A DNA stretch of 59,581 bases, from positions 1 through 59,581 of the forward strand of contig JAIEMS010000012.1 of assembly GCA_019751915.1 (NCBI GenBank). Reading direction: 5' to 3'. Positions 44,921 to 55,089 of this stretch are shown one piece after another (within the stretch, counting starts at the first letter, position 1; each line of letters begins with the position of its first letter). The position numbers were made by a program, and so were the translations under genes. This stretch comes from Burkholderiaceae bacterium (GTDB lineage: Bacteria; Pseudomonadota; Gammaproteobacteria; Burkholderiales; Burkholderiaceae_C). The notes below the pieces were generated by a model. It was given only the letters and a program-made list of their open reading frames with translations, ran no database searches and was not told the DNA's origin.

Positions 44921-46150
44921 ATGCTCAATGCCTTGTGGCTGGGATTTTTTATTACCGCAGCCGTCGCTGCCTGCACCCAATGGCTGGTGGGCGGCAACGC
45001 GCATATTTTTGCCAGCATGGTCGAAGCGCTGTTTTCGATGGCCAAACTTTCGGTCGAGGTCATGGTGCTGCTGTTTGGCACACTTACTCTGTGGCTGGGT
45101 TTTTTGCGCATTGCAGAAAAAGCTGGCATCGTCCAAGCACTGGCACGCTGGCTGGCACCGCTGTTTCGGCGGCTCATGCCCGAAGTGCCCAGTGGTCATC
45201 CTGCGCTGGGCTTGATGACACTGAACTTTGCTGCCAACGCTCTAGGGCTAGACAACGCGGCCACGCCCATCGGCCTCAAGGCCATGCACGAGCTGCAAAC
45301 GCTTAACCCCCAGCCCGACACTGCCACCAATGCACAAATTTTGTTTTTGGTACTCAATGCATCGTCGCTGACGCTGTTGCCCGTCACCATCTTTATGTAC
45401 CGGATGCAGCAAGGTGCACCCGACCCGACACTGGTGTTTTTGCCCATTTTGCTGGCAACATCGGCATCGACGCTGGTCGGATTGTTCAGCGTGGCGCTGG
45501 TGCAGCGGCTGCCGCTGTTCAGCCCGGTGGTGCTGGCCTATTTGCTGCCGGTGGCTTTGGGGCTGGGTGGTTTTATGGCGCTGCTGACCACCCTTTCGGG
45601 GGCGGCGCTGGCACAGTTGTCTTCGTTGCTCGGTAATTTGACGCTGTTTGCATTGATTGTGTTGTTCGTATTGGTGGGGGCATGGCGGCGGGTGGCGGTT
45701 TACGAGGCCTTCGTTGAAGGTGCTCGCGAGGGCTTTGATGTCGCCAAAAATTTACTGCCGTATTTGGTTGCCATGCTGTGCGCAGTGGGGGTTTTTCGGG
45801 CCTCGGGAGCGCTGGGCTATGTGCTAGAGGCCATTGGCTGGTGTGTGCAGGCGCTGGGCTTGGATACGCGCTTTGTCGATGCGCTGCCAACGGCGCTGGT
45901 CAAACCCTTCTCGGGCAGTGCCGCGCGCGCCATGCTGATCGAGACCATGCAAAACCAAGGTGTCGATAGCTTTGCCGCGCTGACCGCTGCCACGGTGCAA
46001 GGCAGCACCGAGACCACGTTTTATGTGCTGGCGGTGTATTTTGGTGCGGTCGGCATTCAGCGCGCACGCCACGCCGTGGCTTGTGCGCTGCTGGCCGAGC
46101 TGGCCGGTGTGGTAGCCGCCATTGTGGTGTGCTACCGATTTTTTGGCTGA
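44921..46150 (+). CDS. Fused spore-maturation-type (SpmA-SpmB) nucleoside-recognition membrane protein
   Basis: The 409-residue protein has about ten membrane helices in two Gate-domain halves. The first half (about 1-190) is SpmA-like with LNFAANALGLDNAATPIGLK; the second (about 215-409) is SpmB-like with PFSGSAARAMLIE and TVQGSTETTFYVLAVYFGAV. In Bacillus these are separate genes; a single fused chain is common in Gram-negative bacteria. Transport or regulatory function is unknown. AAGGAG is eight bases before the ATG. Confidence 0.9.
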   Translation: MLNALWLGFFITAAVAACTQWLVGGNAHIFASMVEALFSMAKLSVEVMVLLFGTLTLWLGFLRIAEKAGIVQALARWLAPLFRRLMPEVPSGHPALGLMTLNFAANALGLDNAATPIGLKAMHELQTLNPQPDTATNAQILFLVLNASSLTLLPVTIFMYRMQQGAPDPTLVFLPILLATSASTLVGLFSVALVQRLPLFSPVVLAYLLPVALGLGGFMALLTTLSGAALAQLSSLLGNLTLFALIVLFVLVGAWRRVAVYEAFVEGAREGFDVAKNLLPYLVAMLCAVGVFRASGALGYVLEAIGWCVQALGLDTRFVDALPTALVKPFSGSAARAMLIETMQNQGVDSFAALTAATVQGSTETTFYVLAVYFGAVGIQRARHAVACALLAELAGVVAAIVVCYRFFG

Positions 46151-46161
46151 TGGTGGTCGAT

Positions 46162-46875
46162 TTATCCGGCCAAGCTCACGAAGACGTTTTGCACGTCGTC
46201 GTTGCCATCGATAGCGGCCAAGAAGTTTTCGACTTCTTCCAGCTGTTCAGCGCTCAAACTGGCCGGGTCGATGGGGTTTTTGGCTTTGTAGCCCAGTTTG
46301 GCCGACAGCACCGTAAAGCCTTGTGCAGGCAGCGCACGACTGACCAAATCGAGGTCGGTAGGGTCGGTCAGGAACAGGGTTGTGCCTTCTTCTTCGCCCG
46401 CTTCAAAGTCTTGCGCACCCGCTTCAATGGCAGCCAGTTCTACATCGGCACCAGCGTTTGCAGGTTCGGCCTCGATCATGCCAACGTGGTCAAAGTCCCA
46501 TGCCACCGAACCAGAGGTGCCCAGTTGTCCTTTGCGAAACAGCACGCGCATTTCGGGGGCTGTGCGGTTGACGTTGTCGGTCAAGCATTCCACCATCACG
46601 GCCACGCGGTGCGGGGCAAAACCTTCGTAGATGACGTGCTCAAAATTGACGGCTTCGTCGCCAATGCCCGCGCCTTTCTTGATGGCGCGCTCTAGCGTGT
46701 CTTTGGGCATCGAGACCTTGCGTGCTTGCTCGACCACCAAGCGCAAACGGGCATTGCCTGCCGGGTCTGCGCCACTGCGCGCCGCCACCATGATTTCCTT
46801 GGCCAGCTTGCCAAACAATTTTCCTCTGGCATCTGCGGCCTGTGCCTTGCCTTTTGCTTTCCACTGCGCGCCCAT
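46162..46875 (-). CDS. YebC/PmpR (TACO1)-family protein
   Basis: The 237-residue protein starts [20 protein letters not shown], the variant N-terminus of the YeeN-like branch rather than MAGHSKWANIKHRK of YebC itself. The rest matches the family: [39 protein letters not shown] and the acidic C-terminal domain. The family acts as DNA-binding regulators or in relieving ribosome stalling. It converges on the SpmAB-type gene with 11 bases between stops. Confidence 0.92.
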   Translation of the reverse strand: MGAQWKAKGKAQAADARGKLFGKLAKEIMVAARSGADPAGNARLRLVVEQARKVSMPKDTLERAIKKGAGIGDEAVNFEHVIYEGFAPHRVAVMVECLTDNVNRTAPEMRVLFRKGQLGTSGSVAWDFDHVGMIEAEPANAGADVELAAIEAGAQDFEAGEEEGTTLFLTDPTDLDLVSRALPAQGFTVLSAKLGYKAKNPIDPASLSAEQLEEVENFLAAIDGNDDVQNVFVSLAG

Positions 46876-47010
46876 GTGGGGTTTCCTTGTGTTGTGGCGC
46901 GCGAAGGCGCCGGGTTGTGTTGCTATCGGTAGGGGGATGGTTATACACCGGCCCCAAACCGGGCCAAGGCTTTGATTTCAGAAAAAATCGTGCTCCAGCG
47001 CTTGTCTATC

Positions 47011-47041
47011 TTGCTCTAATAGCTATCAATTAAGTAGCAAG
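47011..47041. repeat. Dispersed intergenic repeat core
   Basis: TTGCTCTAATAGCTATCAAT followed by TAAGTAGCAA is an inverted-repeat form of the common core, at the 3' side of the exonuclease I gene. Confidence 0.5.
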
Positions 47042-47070
47042 AACAATACCCCGCCCAAGGCGACTTTGGC

Positions 47071-48516
47071 TCACCGTTCGGGCGCAATCTCCTCGGCCCA
47101 ATCGTAGAGCGCCGCCAAGATGTCCTCGGCGCGTTCGTCGGCGGTCTCTGAGAGTTGATCGATCTCGGTGGACAACTGATCGACGGTGCGCGCACCGCCA
47201 ACACCATCAAACAACCGGGCTGCGCGGTACGCTTCCCAGCGCTGGGCTTCTTCGGGTGAGAGGGTGTCGGCAAAATTGCGTGCACGGTAGCGCCACAGCA
47301 GTTCGGTCAGGCGCGGGTCGTCAAAACTGCCTTTGGCCCGTGCCAGCGCCTCGCCCGAAAGCGTGCGCAGCTCGTTGAGCCGGTAGCGGTCACGGTTGCC
47401 AACGAAGCCCGCATACAAATCTTGCTCGGCATCGGGGTCGAGCGCTTCGAGCGGGCGGGCAAACACAGCAGGCCAAATGGCGCTCATGTCGGGCAAATCA
47501 CGGGCGATGGCAGCATGCTGCATGCTGCTTTCCATGTCGATGCCCCAGCGCTGGGCCAAAGCCGGCGTGAGCGTTTTGAGGTTGCCAACCACCATCGGCG
47601 ACTTGTTCAAATGGATGGTTTTGATCGGCAAGCGGCTGCTGCCTTCGGGCAAATCAGCGGTGCGGGTAAACAGGCGCAGGCGCAGCTGCTCGACGCTCAG
47701 CGTTGCCAGCTCACGCGGGTCGTGGGCCAAATCCCAGGCAATGACTTCGTTTTTGTTGGTGGGGTGGCTGGCCAGCGGCCACATCACGGCCAGACAACCC
47801 CGTTCAGCGGAAAACATGCCTGAAACGTGCAAAAAAGGCCGGGCGGTCTGGGCGGTGCTGGGCAGATGCAATTCAGCCATCACGCGGTCTTTTTTGTGCA
47901 GTGCAAAGCAAAAATCAAACAGGCGTGGATTGTGCTCACGCACCAGCCGGGCCAGTGCAATGGTGGCGCGCACGTCCGACAGCGCATCGTGTGCGGCCTC
48001 GTGTGCCAATCCATTGGCACGGCTCAGATGCTCTAGCTTGAAGCTGGGTGAGCCATCTTCTTTGGTCGGCCAGACGATCCCATCGGGACGCAGCGTATAG
48101 GCCATCCGCACCACATCGAGCAAATCCCAGCGGCCACACTGGTTTTGCCACTCGCGGGCATAGGGGTCGATGAGGTTGCGCCAGAGCATAAAGCGCGTGA
48201 ATTCATCGTCAAAACGGATGGTGTTATAACCCACGCCCACCGTGCCGGGCTGGGCTAATTCGGCTTCGATGCGGGCGGCAAATTCGCGTTCGGGCACGCC
48301 ACGTTCGCGGGCTATTTGCGGGGTGATGCCAGTAATCAGGCACGACTGCGGGTCGGGCAGATAGTCGTTGGGCGGCTGGCAATAAAGCATCAGCGGTGCA
48401 CCCATTTCGTTCAACTGCGCATCGGTGCGGATAGCGGCAAACTGCGCCGGACGGTCGCGCCGAGGGTTGGCACCAAAGGTTTCGTAGTCGTGCCAAAGAA
48501 AGGTGTGGGTAGGCAT
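47071..48516 (-). CDS. sbcB: Exodeoxyribonuclease I
   Basis: The 481-residue 3'-5' single-strand DNA exonuclease has the DEDDh residues: D and E in FLWHDYETFG, D in YNTIRFDDEF, and H with D in HDALSDVRAT. An SH3-like region and a C-terminal helical domain follow, as in E. coli ExoI. It acts in recombination and mismatch repair with RecJ. It stands alone on the minus strand. Confidence 0.95.
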   Translation of the reverse strand: MPTHTFLWHDYETFGANPRRDRPAQFAAIRTDAQLNEMGAPLMLYCQPPNDYLPDPQSCLITGITPQIARERGVPEREFAARIEAELAQPGTVGVGYNTIRFDDEFTRFMLWRNLIDPYAREWQNQCGRWDLLDVVRMAYTLRPDGIVWPTKEDGSPSFKLEHLSRANGLAHEAAHDALSDVRATIALARLVREHNPRLFDFCFALHKKDRVMAELHLPSTAQTARPFLHVSGMFSAERGCLAVMWPLASHPTNKNEVIAWDLAHDPRELATLSVEQLRLRLFTRTADLPEGSSRLPIKTIHLNKSPMVVGNLKTLTPALAQRWGIDMESSMQHAAIARDLPDMSAIWPAVFARPLEALDPDAEQDLYAGFVGNRDRYRLNELRTLSGEALARAKGSFDDPRLTELLWRYRARNFADTLSPEEAQRWEAYRAARLFDGVGGARTVDQLSTEIDQLSETADERAEDILAALYDWAEEIAPER

Positions 48517-48630
48517 AGGGCGCGGCGCAAAAGCGCTTCAAACAACAATCAATGCAATGTAACGCCAACACGTCACTAGAGGGTGATTTGGATACCATTT
48601 TGGCCGCTAGCGCTTTTTCAGCATGCCTGA

Positions 48631-48658
48631 GCAGCTATTGTATTGATAGCAATTAAAA
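48631..48658. repeat. Dispersed intergenic repeat core
   Basis: GCAGCTATTGTATTGATAGC followed by AATTAAAA carries the AGCTATT...ATAGCAATT core. It lies directly beyond the clpA terminator. Confidence 0.5.
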
Positions 48659-48686
48659 AGCCAGCAACGCAGGCGTTGCTGGCTTT
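48655..48686 (-). terminator. Intrinsic terminator after clpA
   Basis: On the minus strand AAAGCCAGCAACGC pairs with GCGTTGCTGGCTTT around a two-base gap and runs into a T-rich tail. It closes the clpS-clpA transcript 21 bases past the clpA stop. Confidence 0.9.
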
Positions 48687-48706
48687 GGCAGGCAAGGTGC
48701 AGGCGC

Positions 48707-51061
48707 TTAACCGGCGGCAGCGGCCTCTTCTGGCTCGGCAGGCTCGGACTTGGCCGGACGCTCCTTTTTGGGCAGCGGCTGGATGTCGAGTTTCACCTCG
48801 GTCGTCTCGACCCCCTTGTCGTCGGGCTTGGACTCGATGTCCACCGTCAGGCGGCCCCCGTCGGTCAGACGGCCAAACAGCAACTCGTCGGCCAGTGCGC
48901 GGCGAATCGTGTCTTGAATCAAACGCTGCATCGGGCGTGCGCCCATCAGCGGATCAAAACCCTTCTTGGCCAAATGCTTGCGCAGCGCATCGGTGAAGGT
49001 AACCTCCACCTTCTTCTCGGCCAGTTGTTGCTCCAGTTGCAGCAAGAACTTATCGACCACGCGCAAGATGATGTTCTCATCGAGTGCCTTGAAGCTGACC
49101 ATCGCATCGAGCCGGTTGCGAAACTCGGGTGTAAACAGGCGCTTGATATCGCCCATTTCGTCCCCGGCTTGGCGCGGATTGGTAAAACCAATGGTGGCCT
49201 TGTTCATGGTCTCGGCACCAGCATTGGTCGTCATGATGATGATGACGTTGCGGAAATCAGCCTTGCGCCCGTTGTTGTCGGTCAAGGTGCCGTGGTCCAT
49301 CACTTGGAGCAGCACATTGAAGATATCGGGATGGGCCTTTTCGATTTCATCGAGCAGCAGCACCGCATGGGGCTTCTTGGTGATGGCCTCGGTCAGCAAA
49401 CCGCCTTGGTCAAACCCCACGTAACCGGGCGGCGCACCAATCAGGCGGCTGACGGCGTGGCGCTCCATGTATTCGGACATATCAAAGCGAATCAGCTCAA
49501 TGCCCATGATGTAGGCCAGCTGCTTGGCAGCTTCGGTCTTGCCCACCCCAGTGGGACCGCTGAACAAAAACGAGCCAATCGGTTTATCGGGCTTGCCGAG
49601 TCCCGAACGGGCCATTTTGACCGCAGATGCCAGCACTTCGAGCGCTTTGTCTTGACCGAACACCACGCTCTTTAAATCGCGCTCCAACACTTGCAGCTTG
49701 CCCCGGTCATCGTTCGAGACACTGGCAGGGGGAATACGGGCAATTTTGGCGACGATTTCTTCGATTTCGGTTTTGCCGATATTTTTCTTGCGTTTGCTGG
49801 GCACCAAAATGCGTTGCGCGGCACCGGCCTCGTCAATCACGTCGATGGCTTTGTCCGGCAAGTGGCGATCGTTGATGTATTTGGCACTCAGTTCGGCAGC
49901 CGCCTGCAATGCAGCGATGGTGTATTTAACGCTGTGGTGCTCCTCAAAGCGCGATTTCAGCCCCTTGAGGATGTCGATGGTCTCGGCCACGCTCGGCTCG
50001 ACCACATCGATCTTTTGAAAACGCCGCGACAGGGCCGCATCTTTTTCAAAAATACCCCGGTACTCGGTGAACGTGGTGGCACCAATGCACTTGAGCACCC
50101 CGGAACTGAGTGCCGGTTTGAGCAAGTTGGAGGCATCCATCGTGCCGCCTGAGGCAGCGCCAGCACCGATCAGGGTGTGGATTTCGTCAATAAACAAAAC
50201 GGCATTGGGCTTGTCTTTGAGCGATTTGAGTACCCCTTTAAGGCGCTGTTCAAAATCGCCCCGGTACTTGGTGCCCGCCAACAACGCGCCCATATCGAGC
50301 GAATACACCACCGCCTCGGCCAAAATCTCGGGCACATCTTTTTGCGTGATGCGCCAAGCCAGACCCTCGGCAATCGCCGTCTTGCCCACGCCAGCCTCAC
50401 CGACCAGCAGCGGATTGTTCTTGCGCCGACGGCACAAAATTTGGATGGTGCGCTCGACCTCAAAGTGGCGACCGATCAGCGGATCAATCTTGCCGTCTTT
50501 GGCAAGCTGGTTCAAATTTTGGGTGAACTGCTCTAGCGGTGAGGCTTTTTCGGATTTTTCGCCGGAGGTGGCTTCTTCCGATTCAGCCGCGCCTTCAGCG
50601 CCCTTGGCTGGCTCGGGCGGTTCGGTCTTTTTAATACCGTGGGCAATAAAGTTGACCACATCCAGCCGCGTCACGCCTTGCTGGTGCAGGTAATACACCG
50701 CATGCGAGTCTTTCTCGCCAAAAATCGCCACCAACACATTGGCCCCGGTGACTTCTTTTTTGCCATTGCCCGTCGATTGGACATGCATGATGGCGCGCTG
50801 AATCACACGCTGAAAACCCAATGTGGGCTGGGTATCGACTTCGTCGGCACCGGCCACTTGGGGGGTGTTGTCCTTGATGAAGTGAGCGAGTGATCCGCGC
50901 AAATCTTCAATATGGGCCGAACAAGCGCGCAGTACCTCGGCTGCGCTGGGGTTATCGAGCAGTGCGAGCAACAGATGCTCCACGGTAATGAACTCGTGGC
51001 GCTGCTGGCGGGCCTCTACAAAGGCCATGTGCAAGCTGACTTCCAGTTCCTGGGCAATCAT
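48707..51061 (-). CDS. clpA: ATP-dependent Clp protease ATP-binding subunit ClpA
   Basis: The 784-residue AAA+ unfoldase has an N-domain (1-about 150), D1 with Walker A GEAGVGKT and Walker B VLFIDEIHTL, and D2 with GPTGVGKTEAAKQL and LLLDEIEKAH. The IGF tripeptide in KATIGFTNPRQ is the loop that docks on ClpP. The C-terminal tail is rich in E, A and K. AAAGGAG is seven bases before the ATG. It follows the adaptor gene clpS by 57 bases. Confidence 0.96.
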   Translation of the reverse strand: MIAQELEVSLHMAFVEARQQRHEFITVEHLLLALLDNPSAAEVLRACSAHIEDLRGSLAHFIKDNTPQVAGADEVDTQPTLGFQRVIQRAIMHVQSTGNGKKEVTGANVLVAIFGEKDSHAVYYLHQQGVTRLDVVNFIAHGIKKTEPPEPAKGAEGAAESEEATSGEKSEKASPLEQFTQNLNQLAKDGKIDPLIGRHFEVERTIQILCRRRKNNPLLVGEAGVGKTAIAEGLAWRITQKDVPEILAEAVVYSLDMGALLAGTKYRGDFEQRLKGVLKSLKDKPNAVLFIDEIHTLIGAGAASGGTMDASNLLKPALSSGVLKCIGATTFTEYRGIFEKDAALSRRFQKIDVVEPSVAETIDILKGLKSRFEEHHSVKYTIAALQAAAELSAKYINDRHLPDKAIDVIDEAGAAQRILVPSKRKKNIGKTEIEEIVAKIARIPPASVSNDDRGKLQVLERDLKSVVFGQDKALEVLASAVKMARSGLGKPDKPIGSFLFSGPTGVGKTEAAKQLAYIMGIELIRFDMSEYMERHAVSRLIGAPPGYVGFDQGGLLTEAITKKPHAVLLLDEIEKAHPDIFNVLLQVMDHGTLTDNNGRKADFRNVIIIMTTNAGAETMNKATIGFTNPRQAGDEMGDIKRLFTPEFRNRLDAMVSFKALDENIILRVVDKFLLQLEQQLAEKKVEVTFTDALRKHLAKKGFDPLMGARPMQRLIQDTIRRALADELLFGRLTDGGRLTVDIESKPDDKGVETTEVKLDIQPLPKKERPAKSEPAEPEEAAAAG

Positions 51062-51118
51062 GTGAACTCCTTTGTGCTTGCAGAAAAAGTAGGGGCGTAT
51101 GTCGGGACGGTGCGGCGC

Positions 51119-51478
51119 TTATTCAATGGGTTCGCACACGCATTGCAGCGGATGGCCTGCTTTGTGGGCCGCATCGAGCACCTGATCGACCTTGGTGGCA
51201 GCAACATCGCGCGAATAAATACCGCACACCGCTTTGCCATCCAGGTGAATTTTGAGCATGATTTGCGTCGCGTTTTCGCGGTTTTTACCAAAAAATTCCT
51301 GCAAAACGACAATCACAAACTCCATGGGCGTGTAATCGTCGTTCAGCATGAGCACGCGGTACATCTGCGGCGGTTTGGTTTTTTGCGGTCGTCTTTCCAG
51401 CACGACCGAACCGCCGTCGTCCGGCGCGGGCCGCTGCACGGCAGGCGCGGGGGGAGAAGATGAAGGTTGTGTTGCCAT
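51119..51478 (-). CDS. clpS: ClpS adaptor protein
   Basis: The product from ATG 51478 is 119 residues. It has a Pro/Ser-rich N-terminal extension (about 1-35), then the ClpS core: [37 protein letters not shown] and HPLQCVCE. It delivers N-degron substrates to ClpA. ATG 51487 would add three residues; neither start has a clear Shine-Dalgarno. The open frame upstream overlaps lgt and is rejected. Confidence 0.95.
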   Translation of the reverse strand: MATQPSSSPPAPAVQRPAPDDGGSVVLERRPQKTKPPQMYRVLMLNDDYTPMEFVIVVLQEFFGKNRENATQIMLKIHLDGKAVCGIYSRDVAATKVDQVLDAAHKAGHPLQCVCEPIE

Positions 51479-51534
51479 GAAATTCATTCTAGCCACGCGC
51501 GCGCACCGGCGCTGAAAAAATCGATACACCCACT

Positions 51535-52359
51535 TCACCGAGTCCCCAAACTGGGCCGCACTTGCCGTGCCCACAGCCACAGGCCCAGCCCGCCCCCGAT
51601 CATCGGCAGGCAAAGCCACTGCCCCATGCTCATACCGAGCGGCAACAGGCCCAAAAAGTTATCAGGCTCTCGAAAAAACTCAGCCACAAAGCGAAGCACA
51701 CCGTAGCCCAGCAAGAAAGCAGCCGCAACTTGCCCCTGACGCCGTTCGCGCCGGGCATACAGCCACAGCAGCACAAACAGCAGCAAACCTTCGAGCAGAA
51801 ACTGGTACACCTGCGACGGATGGCGCGGCTGCATAGAGCCACTGTGGGCAAACACCATGCCCCAAGGCAAATCGGGGCTGGCAAAACGACCCCACAGTTC
51901 GCCGTTGATAAAGTTGCCAACCCGACCGGCGGCCAGCCCGGTCGGTACGCAGGGGGCGACAAAATCGGCCACTTCGAGCCAAGGGCGCTGGCGCGAACGC
52001 GCAAACCACACCATGGAGGCAATCACGCCCAACAAGCCACCATGAAAACTCATGCCGCCTTGCCAAACCGCAAAAACCTCCAGCGGGTGCGCTGCATAGT
52101 AGCCGGGCTTGTAGAACAAGCAGTAACCCAATCGCCCCCCCAAAATAACCCCCATCACCCCCAAAAACAAAATGTCTTCGACATCCCGGCGCGTCCAAGC
52201 GCCCGGCCCGGTGATGGCAGCAAACGGTGCATGGTGCAAGCGCAAGCTGCCCAAAAACATGAACAAACCAAAAGCGGCCAAATAGGTCAGTCCATACCAG
52301 TGGACAGCCACCGGGCCAAGTTGCAGTGCAACCGGATCAATCGAGGGGTAAATCAGCAT
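51535..52359 (-). CDS. lgt: Prolipoprotein diacylglyceryl transferase
   Basis: The 274-residue seven-helix membrane enzyme transfers diacylglyceryl to the lipobox cysteine of prolipoproteins. Conserved elements include the [12 protein letters not shown] start, [18 protein letters not shown] (catalytic His) and [13 protein letters not shown] (catalytic Arg). It lies 16 bases downstream of ilvD on the same strand, so the two may be co-transcribed. Confidence 0.95.
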   Translation of the reverse strand: MLIYPSIDPVALQLGPVAVHWYGLTYLAAFGLFMFLGSLRLHHAPFAAITGPGAWTRRDVEDILFLGVMGVILGGRLGYCLFYKPGYYAAHPLEVFAVWQGGMSFHGGLLGVIASMVWFARSRQRPWLEVADFVAPCVPTGLAAGRVGNFINGELWGRFASPDLPWGMVFAHSGSMQPRHPSQVYQFLLEGLLLFVLLWLYARRERRQGQVAAAFLLGYGVLRFVAEFFREPDNFLGLLPLGMSMGQWLCLPMIGGGLGLWLWARQVRPSLGTR

Positions 52360-52375
52360 GGGGGGAATGGGTCTC

Positions 52376-54211
52376 TTAGTCTTCTAGCAGCGACACGTCG
52401 CGCACTGCGCCCTTGTCCGCCGACATCACCAGCTTGGCATAGGCCTTGAGTGCCGCCGACACCTTGCGCTTGCGCGGTTGGGCGGGTTTCCAGCCCTTAG
52501 CGTCTTGGTCGGCGCGGCGCAATGCCAGCTCTTCCTCCGACACCAGCACGTTGATGGTGCGGTTGGGAATGTCGATGCGGATGCGGTCGCCGTTGCGCAC
52601 CAAGCCAATCGCGCCGCCTGCAGCCGCTTCGGGCGAGGCATGGCCAATCGACAAGCCCGAGGTGCCCCCTGAGAAGCGGCCATCGGTCAGCAGCGCACAG
52701 GCTTTACCCAACCCCTTGGACTTGATGTACGAGGTCGGGTACAGCATCTCTTGCATACCGGGGCCACCCTTGGGGCCTTCGTAGCGCACGATGACCACAT
52801 CACCGGCCTTAACTTGATCAGCCAGAATGTTGGCAACGGCTTCGTCTTGCGATTCGGTCACGTGGGCCGGGCCTTCAAACACCAACAAAGCATCATCGAC
52901 ACCGGCCGTTTTCACCACGCAGCCATTGAGCGCGATGTTGCCGTAGAGCACCGCCAGCCCCCCCTCTTGGGAGAACGCGTGTTCATTCGAGCGGATGCAG
53001 CCTTCGGCGCGGTCCACATCCAAGCTGGGCCAACGCGTGGCTTGGCTAAAAGCAACTTGGCTGGGTTTACCGGCAGGACCTGCCATGTAGAACTTTTGCA
53101 CCTCGGGCGATTGGGTGCGCATGATGTCCCACTGGTCGAGCGCATCTTTGAGGGTGGCGGCATGCACCGTGGGCACATCGGTGTGCAGTTTGCCCGCACG
53201 GTCGAGTTCGCCCAAAATCGCCATGATGCCGCCCGCGCGGTGGACATCTTCAATATGGTACTTCTGGGTGTTCGGAGCCACCTTGCACAGCTGGGGCACC
53301 ACGCGCGACAGGCGGTCGATGTCCTTCATAGTGAAGTCGATCTCGGCTTCTTGGGCAATCGCCAACAGGTGCAAGATGGTGTTGGTCGAGCCGCCCATGG
53401 CAATGTCGAGGGTGATGGCGTTTTCAAACGCCTTCATGCCAATCGAGCGCGGCAACACCGACGCATCGTCTTGCTCGTAGTAGCGTTGGCACAGTTCTAC
53501 CGCCAAGCGACCAGCGCGTTTGAACAATTGTTCGCGGTCGGCGTGGGTTGCTACCACCGTGCCGTTGCCGGGCAACGACAAGCCCAGTGCCTCGGTCAAG
53601 CAGTTCATGGAGTTGGCGGTGAACATCCCGGAGCACGAGCCACAGGTCGGACAGGCCGAGCGCTCGACCTCGGCCACTTCTTCGTCGGACACATTGGCAT
53701 CGGCAGCCATGACCATGGCATCGATCAAATCGAGCTTGATAACACCCAGCTTGGTTTTACCGGCTTCCATCGGGCCGCCCGAGACAAATACCACCGGAAT
53801 GTTCAGGCGCATGGCGGCCATCAACATACCGGGGGTGATTTTGTCGCAATTGGAGATGCACACCATCGCGTCGGCGCAGTGGGCATTGACCATGTATTCG
53901 ACCGAGTCGGCAATGATGTCGCGGCTGGGCAGCGAATACAGCATGCCGTCGTGGCCCATGGCAATGCCATCATCGACGGCAATGGTGTTGAACTCTTTGG
54001 CAACACCGCCAGCGGCTTCGATCTCGCGGGCCACCAGTTGGCCCAAATCCTTCAGGTGGACATGCCCCGGCACAAACTGGGTGAACGAATTAACGACAGC
54101 GATGATGGGTTTTTGAAAATCCTCATCCTTCATGCCGGTGGCGCGCCAGAGGGAGCGCGCACCTGCCATGTTGCGACCGGCGGTAGATGTTTTAGAGCGA
54201 TAAACTGGCAT
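52376..54211 (-). CDS. ilvD: Dihydroxy-acid dehydratase
   Basis: The 611-residue Fe-S enzyme dehydrates 2,3-dihydroxy acids in valine, leucine and isoleucine synthesis. The cluster cysteines are in [12 protein letters not shown] and [20 protein letters not shown]. The 611-residue length and the C-terminal [20 protein letters not shown] are typical of the [4Fe-4S] form. It shares the minus strand with lgt downstream. Confidence 0.96.
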   Translation of the reverse strand: MPVYRSKTSTAGRNMAGARSLWRATGMKDEDFQKPIIAVVNSFTQFVPGHVHLKDLGQLVAREIEAAGGVAKEFNTIAVDDGIAMGHDGMLYSLPSRDIIADSVEYMVNAHCADAMVCISNCDKITPGMLMAAMRLNIPVVFVSGGPMEAGKTKLGVIKLDLIDAMVMAADANVSDEEVAEVERSACPTCGSCSGMFTANSMNCLTEALGLSLPGNGTVVATHADREQLFKRAGRLAVELCQRYYEQDDASVLPRSIGMKAFENAITLDIAMGGSTNTILHLLAIAQEAEIDFTMKDIDRLSRVVPQLCKVAPNTQKYHIEDVHRAGGIMAILGELDRAGKLHTDVPTVHAATLKDALDQWDIMRTQSPEVQKFYMAGPAGKPSQVAFSQATRWPSLDVDRAEGCIRSNEHAFSQEGGLAVLYGNIALNGCVVKTAGVDDALLVFEGPAHVTESQDEAVANILADQVKAGDVVIVRYEGPKGGPGMQEMLYPTSYIKSKGLGKACALLTDGRFSGGTSGLSIGHASPEAAAGGAIGLVRNGDRIRIDIPNRTINVLVSEEELALRRADQDAKGWKPAQPRKRKVSAALKAYAKLVMSADKGAVRDVSLLED

Positions 54212-54257
54212 AGAGGTTCTGCGTCAGGGGTTACGGGGAATTTGTCCAAGGATAGTA

Positions 54258-54330
54258 TTGCTACTATTTTAATAGCTAACAATCAAGTATGCACAATGGC
54301 TATTGGCACTTTTGATGATTATTTTTGCTG
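54258..54330. repeat. Dispersed intergenic repeat copy
   Basis: TTGCTACTATTTTAATAGCT followed by AACAATCAAGTATGCACAATGGCTATTGGCAC has the repeat core and a weak hairpin. It lies between ilvD and the small Trp-rich gene. Confidence 0.55.
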
Positions 54331-54350
54331 TCAAGGGCTGCCAGTGGCCC

Positions 54351-54593
54351 TCAGCGGGGCTTGCGCGGCAGCATGCCCAAAGCGGCTTTTTGTTTGTTGA
54401 GTCGGTCTTGCTTGCGCTGCTCCATTTTGTCCATGGCACGGCGTTTGGTATAGCCCGTGGCATCGGCCCAAGCCCACCAGAGCGAGGCCAAAGCATAGGG
54501 CGCTAGCACCCACCACCACGACCACTGGGCAACGGGGCCAATTTCGAGGTATTTCAGCAAAGACAGCGCAATACCCAAAAGAAGCAGGTACAT
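54351..54593 (-). CDS. Small Trp-rich protein (TIGR04438 type)
   Basis: The 80-residue product from ATG 54593 has an N-terminal hydrophobic segment, then [20 protein letters not shown] and [20 protein letters not shown]. The Trp-rich centre and basic coiled C-terminus ([15 protein letters not shown]) are the signature of the betaproteobacterial small Trp-rich family. It is an inner-membrane protein with one or two helices; function is unknown. GGGAG is nine bases before the ATG. An overlapping minus-strand frame in another phase lacks these features. Confidence 0.88.
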   Translation of the reverse strand: MYLLLLGIALSLLKYLEIGPVAQWSWWWVLAPYALASLWWAWADATGYTKRRAMDKMEQRKQDRLNKQKAALGMLPRKPR

Positions 54594-54696
54594 GGTTTTT
54601 TTCTCCCATTTAAACCGGCTGACACAGCTGAATTGGTCAACCCGGATCACTACAATCGCATTCAAAGCAATGTACCTCAACCACAGGAAAACCACG

Positions 54697-55002
54697 ATGA
54701 AACGCACCCTGACCATTCTCGCCCTGACACTGTCGGCCGCTGTCCCCGCTATGGCCGACCAAGCCTTGGCAACTGCCAAGAACTGCATGGCCTGCCACGC
54801 CATTGACAAAAAGCTGGTCGGCCCAGCTTACAAAGATGTTGCCGCCAAGTACGCAGGCCAAAAAGACGCTGCTGCTAAGTTGGCAGCCAAGATCATCGCT
54901 GGCGGCGGCGGCGTATGGGGTGCCATCCCCATGCCAGCTAACCCACAAGTCAATGATGCCGAATCGAAAAAATTGGCAGCTTGGGTCTTGGGCCTGAAAT
55001 AA
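54697..55002 (+). CDS. Class I c-type cytochrome (c-551/c-552 like)
   Basis: The 101-residue precursor has a signal peptide [20 protein letters not shown] and a mature cytochrome of about 80 residues. The haem site is CMACH, and the axial Met is in the GAIPMPANP segment, as in the c-551/c-552 family of periplasmic electron carriers. AGGA lies about nine bases before the ATG. It is divergent from the Trp-rich gene and is followed by a long hairpin terminator. Confidence 0.93.
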   Translation: MKRTLTILALTLSAAVPAMADQALATAKNCMACHAIDKKLVGPAYKDVAAKYAGQKDAAAKLAAKIIAGGGGVWGAIPMPANPQVNDAESKKLAAWVLGLK

Positions 55003-55021
55003 ACAAAGCGGCTTCACTAGA

Positions 55022-55060
55022 CGGCCACACTGCGCTTTTGCGCGGTGTGGCCGTTGTCTT
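55022..55060 (+). terminator. Long hairpin terminator between the cytochrome and RND genes
   Basis: CGGCCACACTGCGC pairs with GCGCGGTGTGGCCG (one G-T pair, TTTT loop), then TTGTCTTT. It separates the cytochrome gene from the convergent efflux gene and could act in both directions. Confidence 0.8.
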
Positions 55061-55089
55061 TGGGGCTTACCGTTGAACCCACACCGCCG

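Noticed and set aside
52751-54400. A 549-codon plus-strand frame opposite ilvD
   Set aside because: The same antisense effect; the minus strand encodes a complete IlvD.
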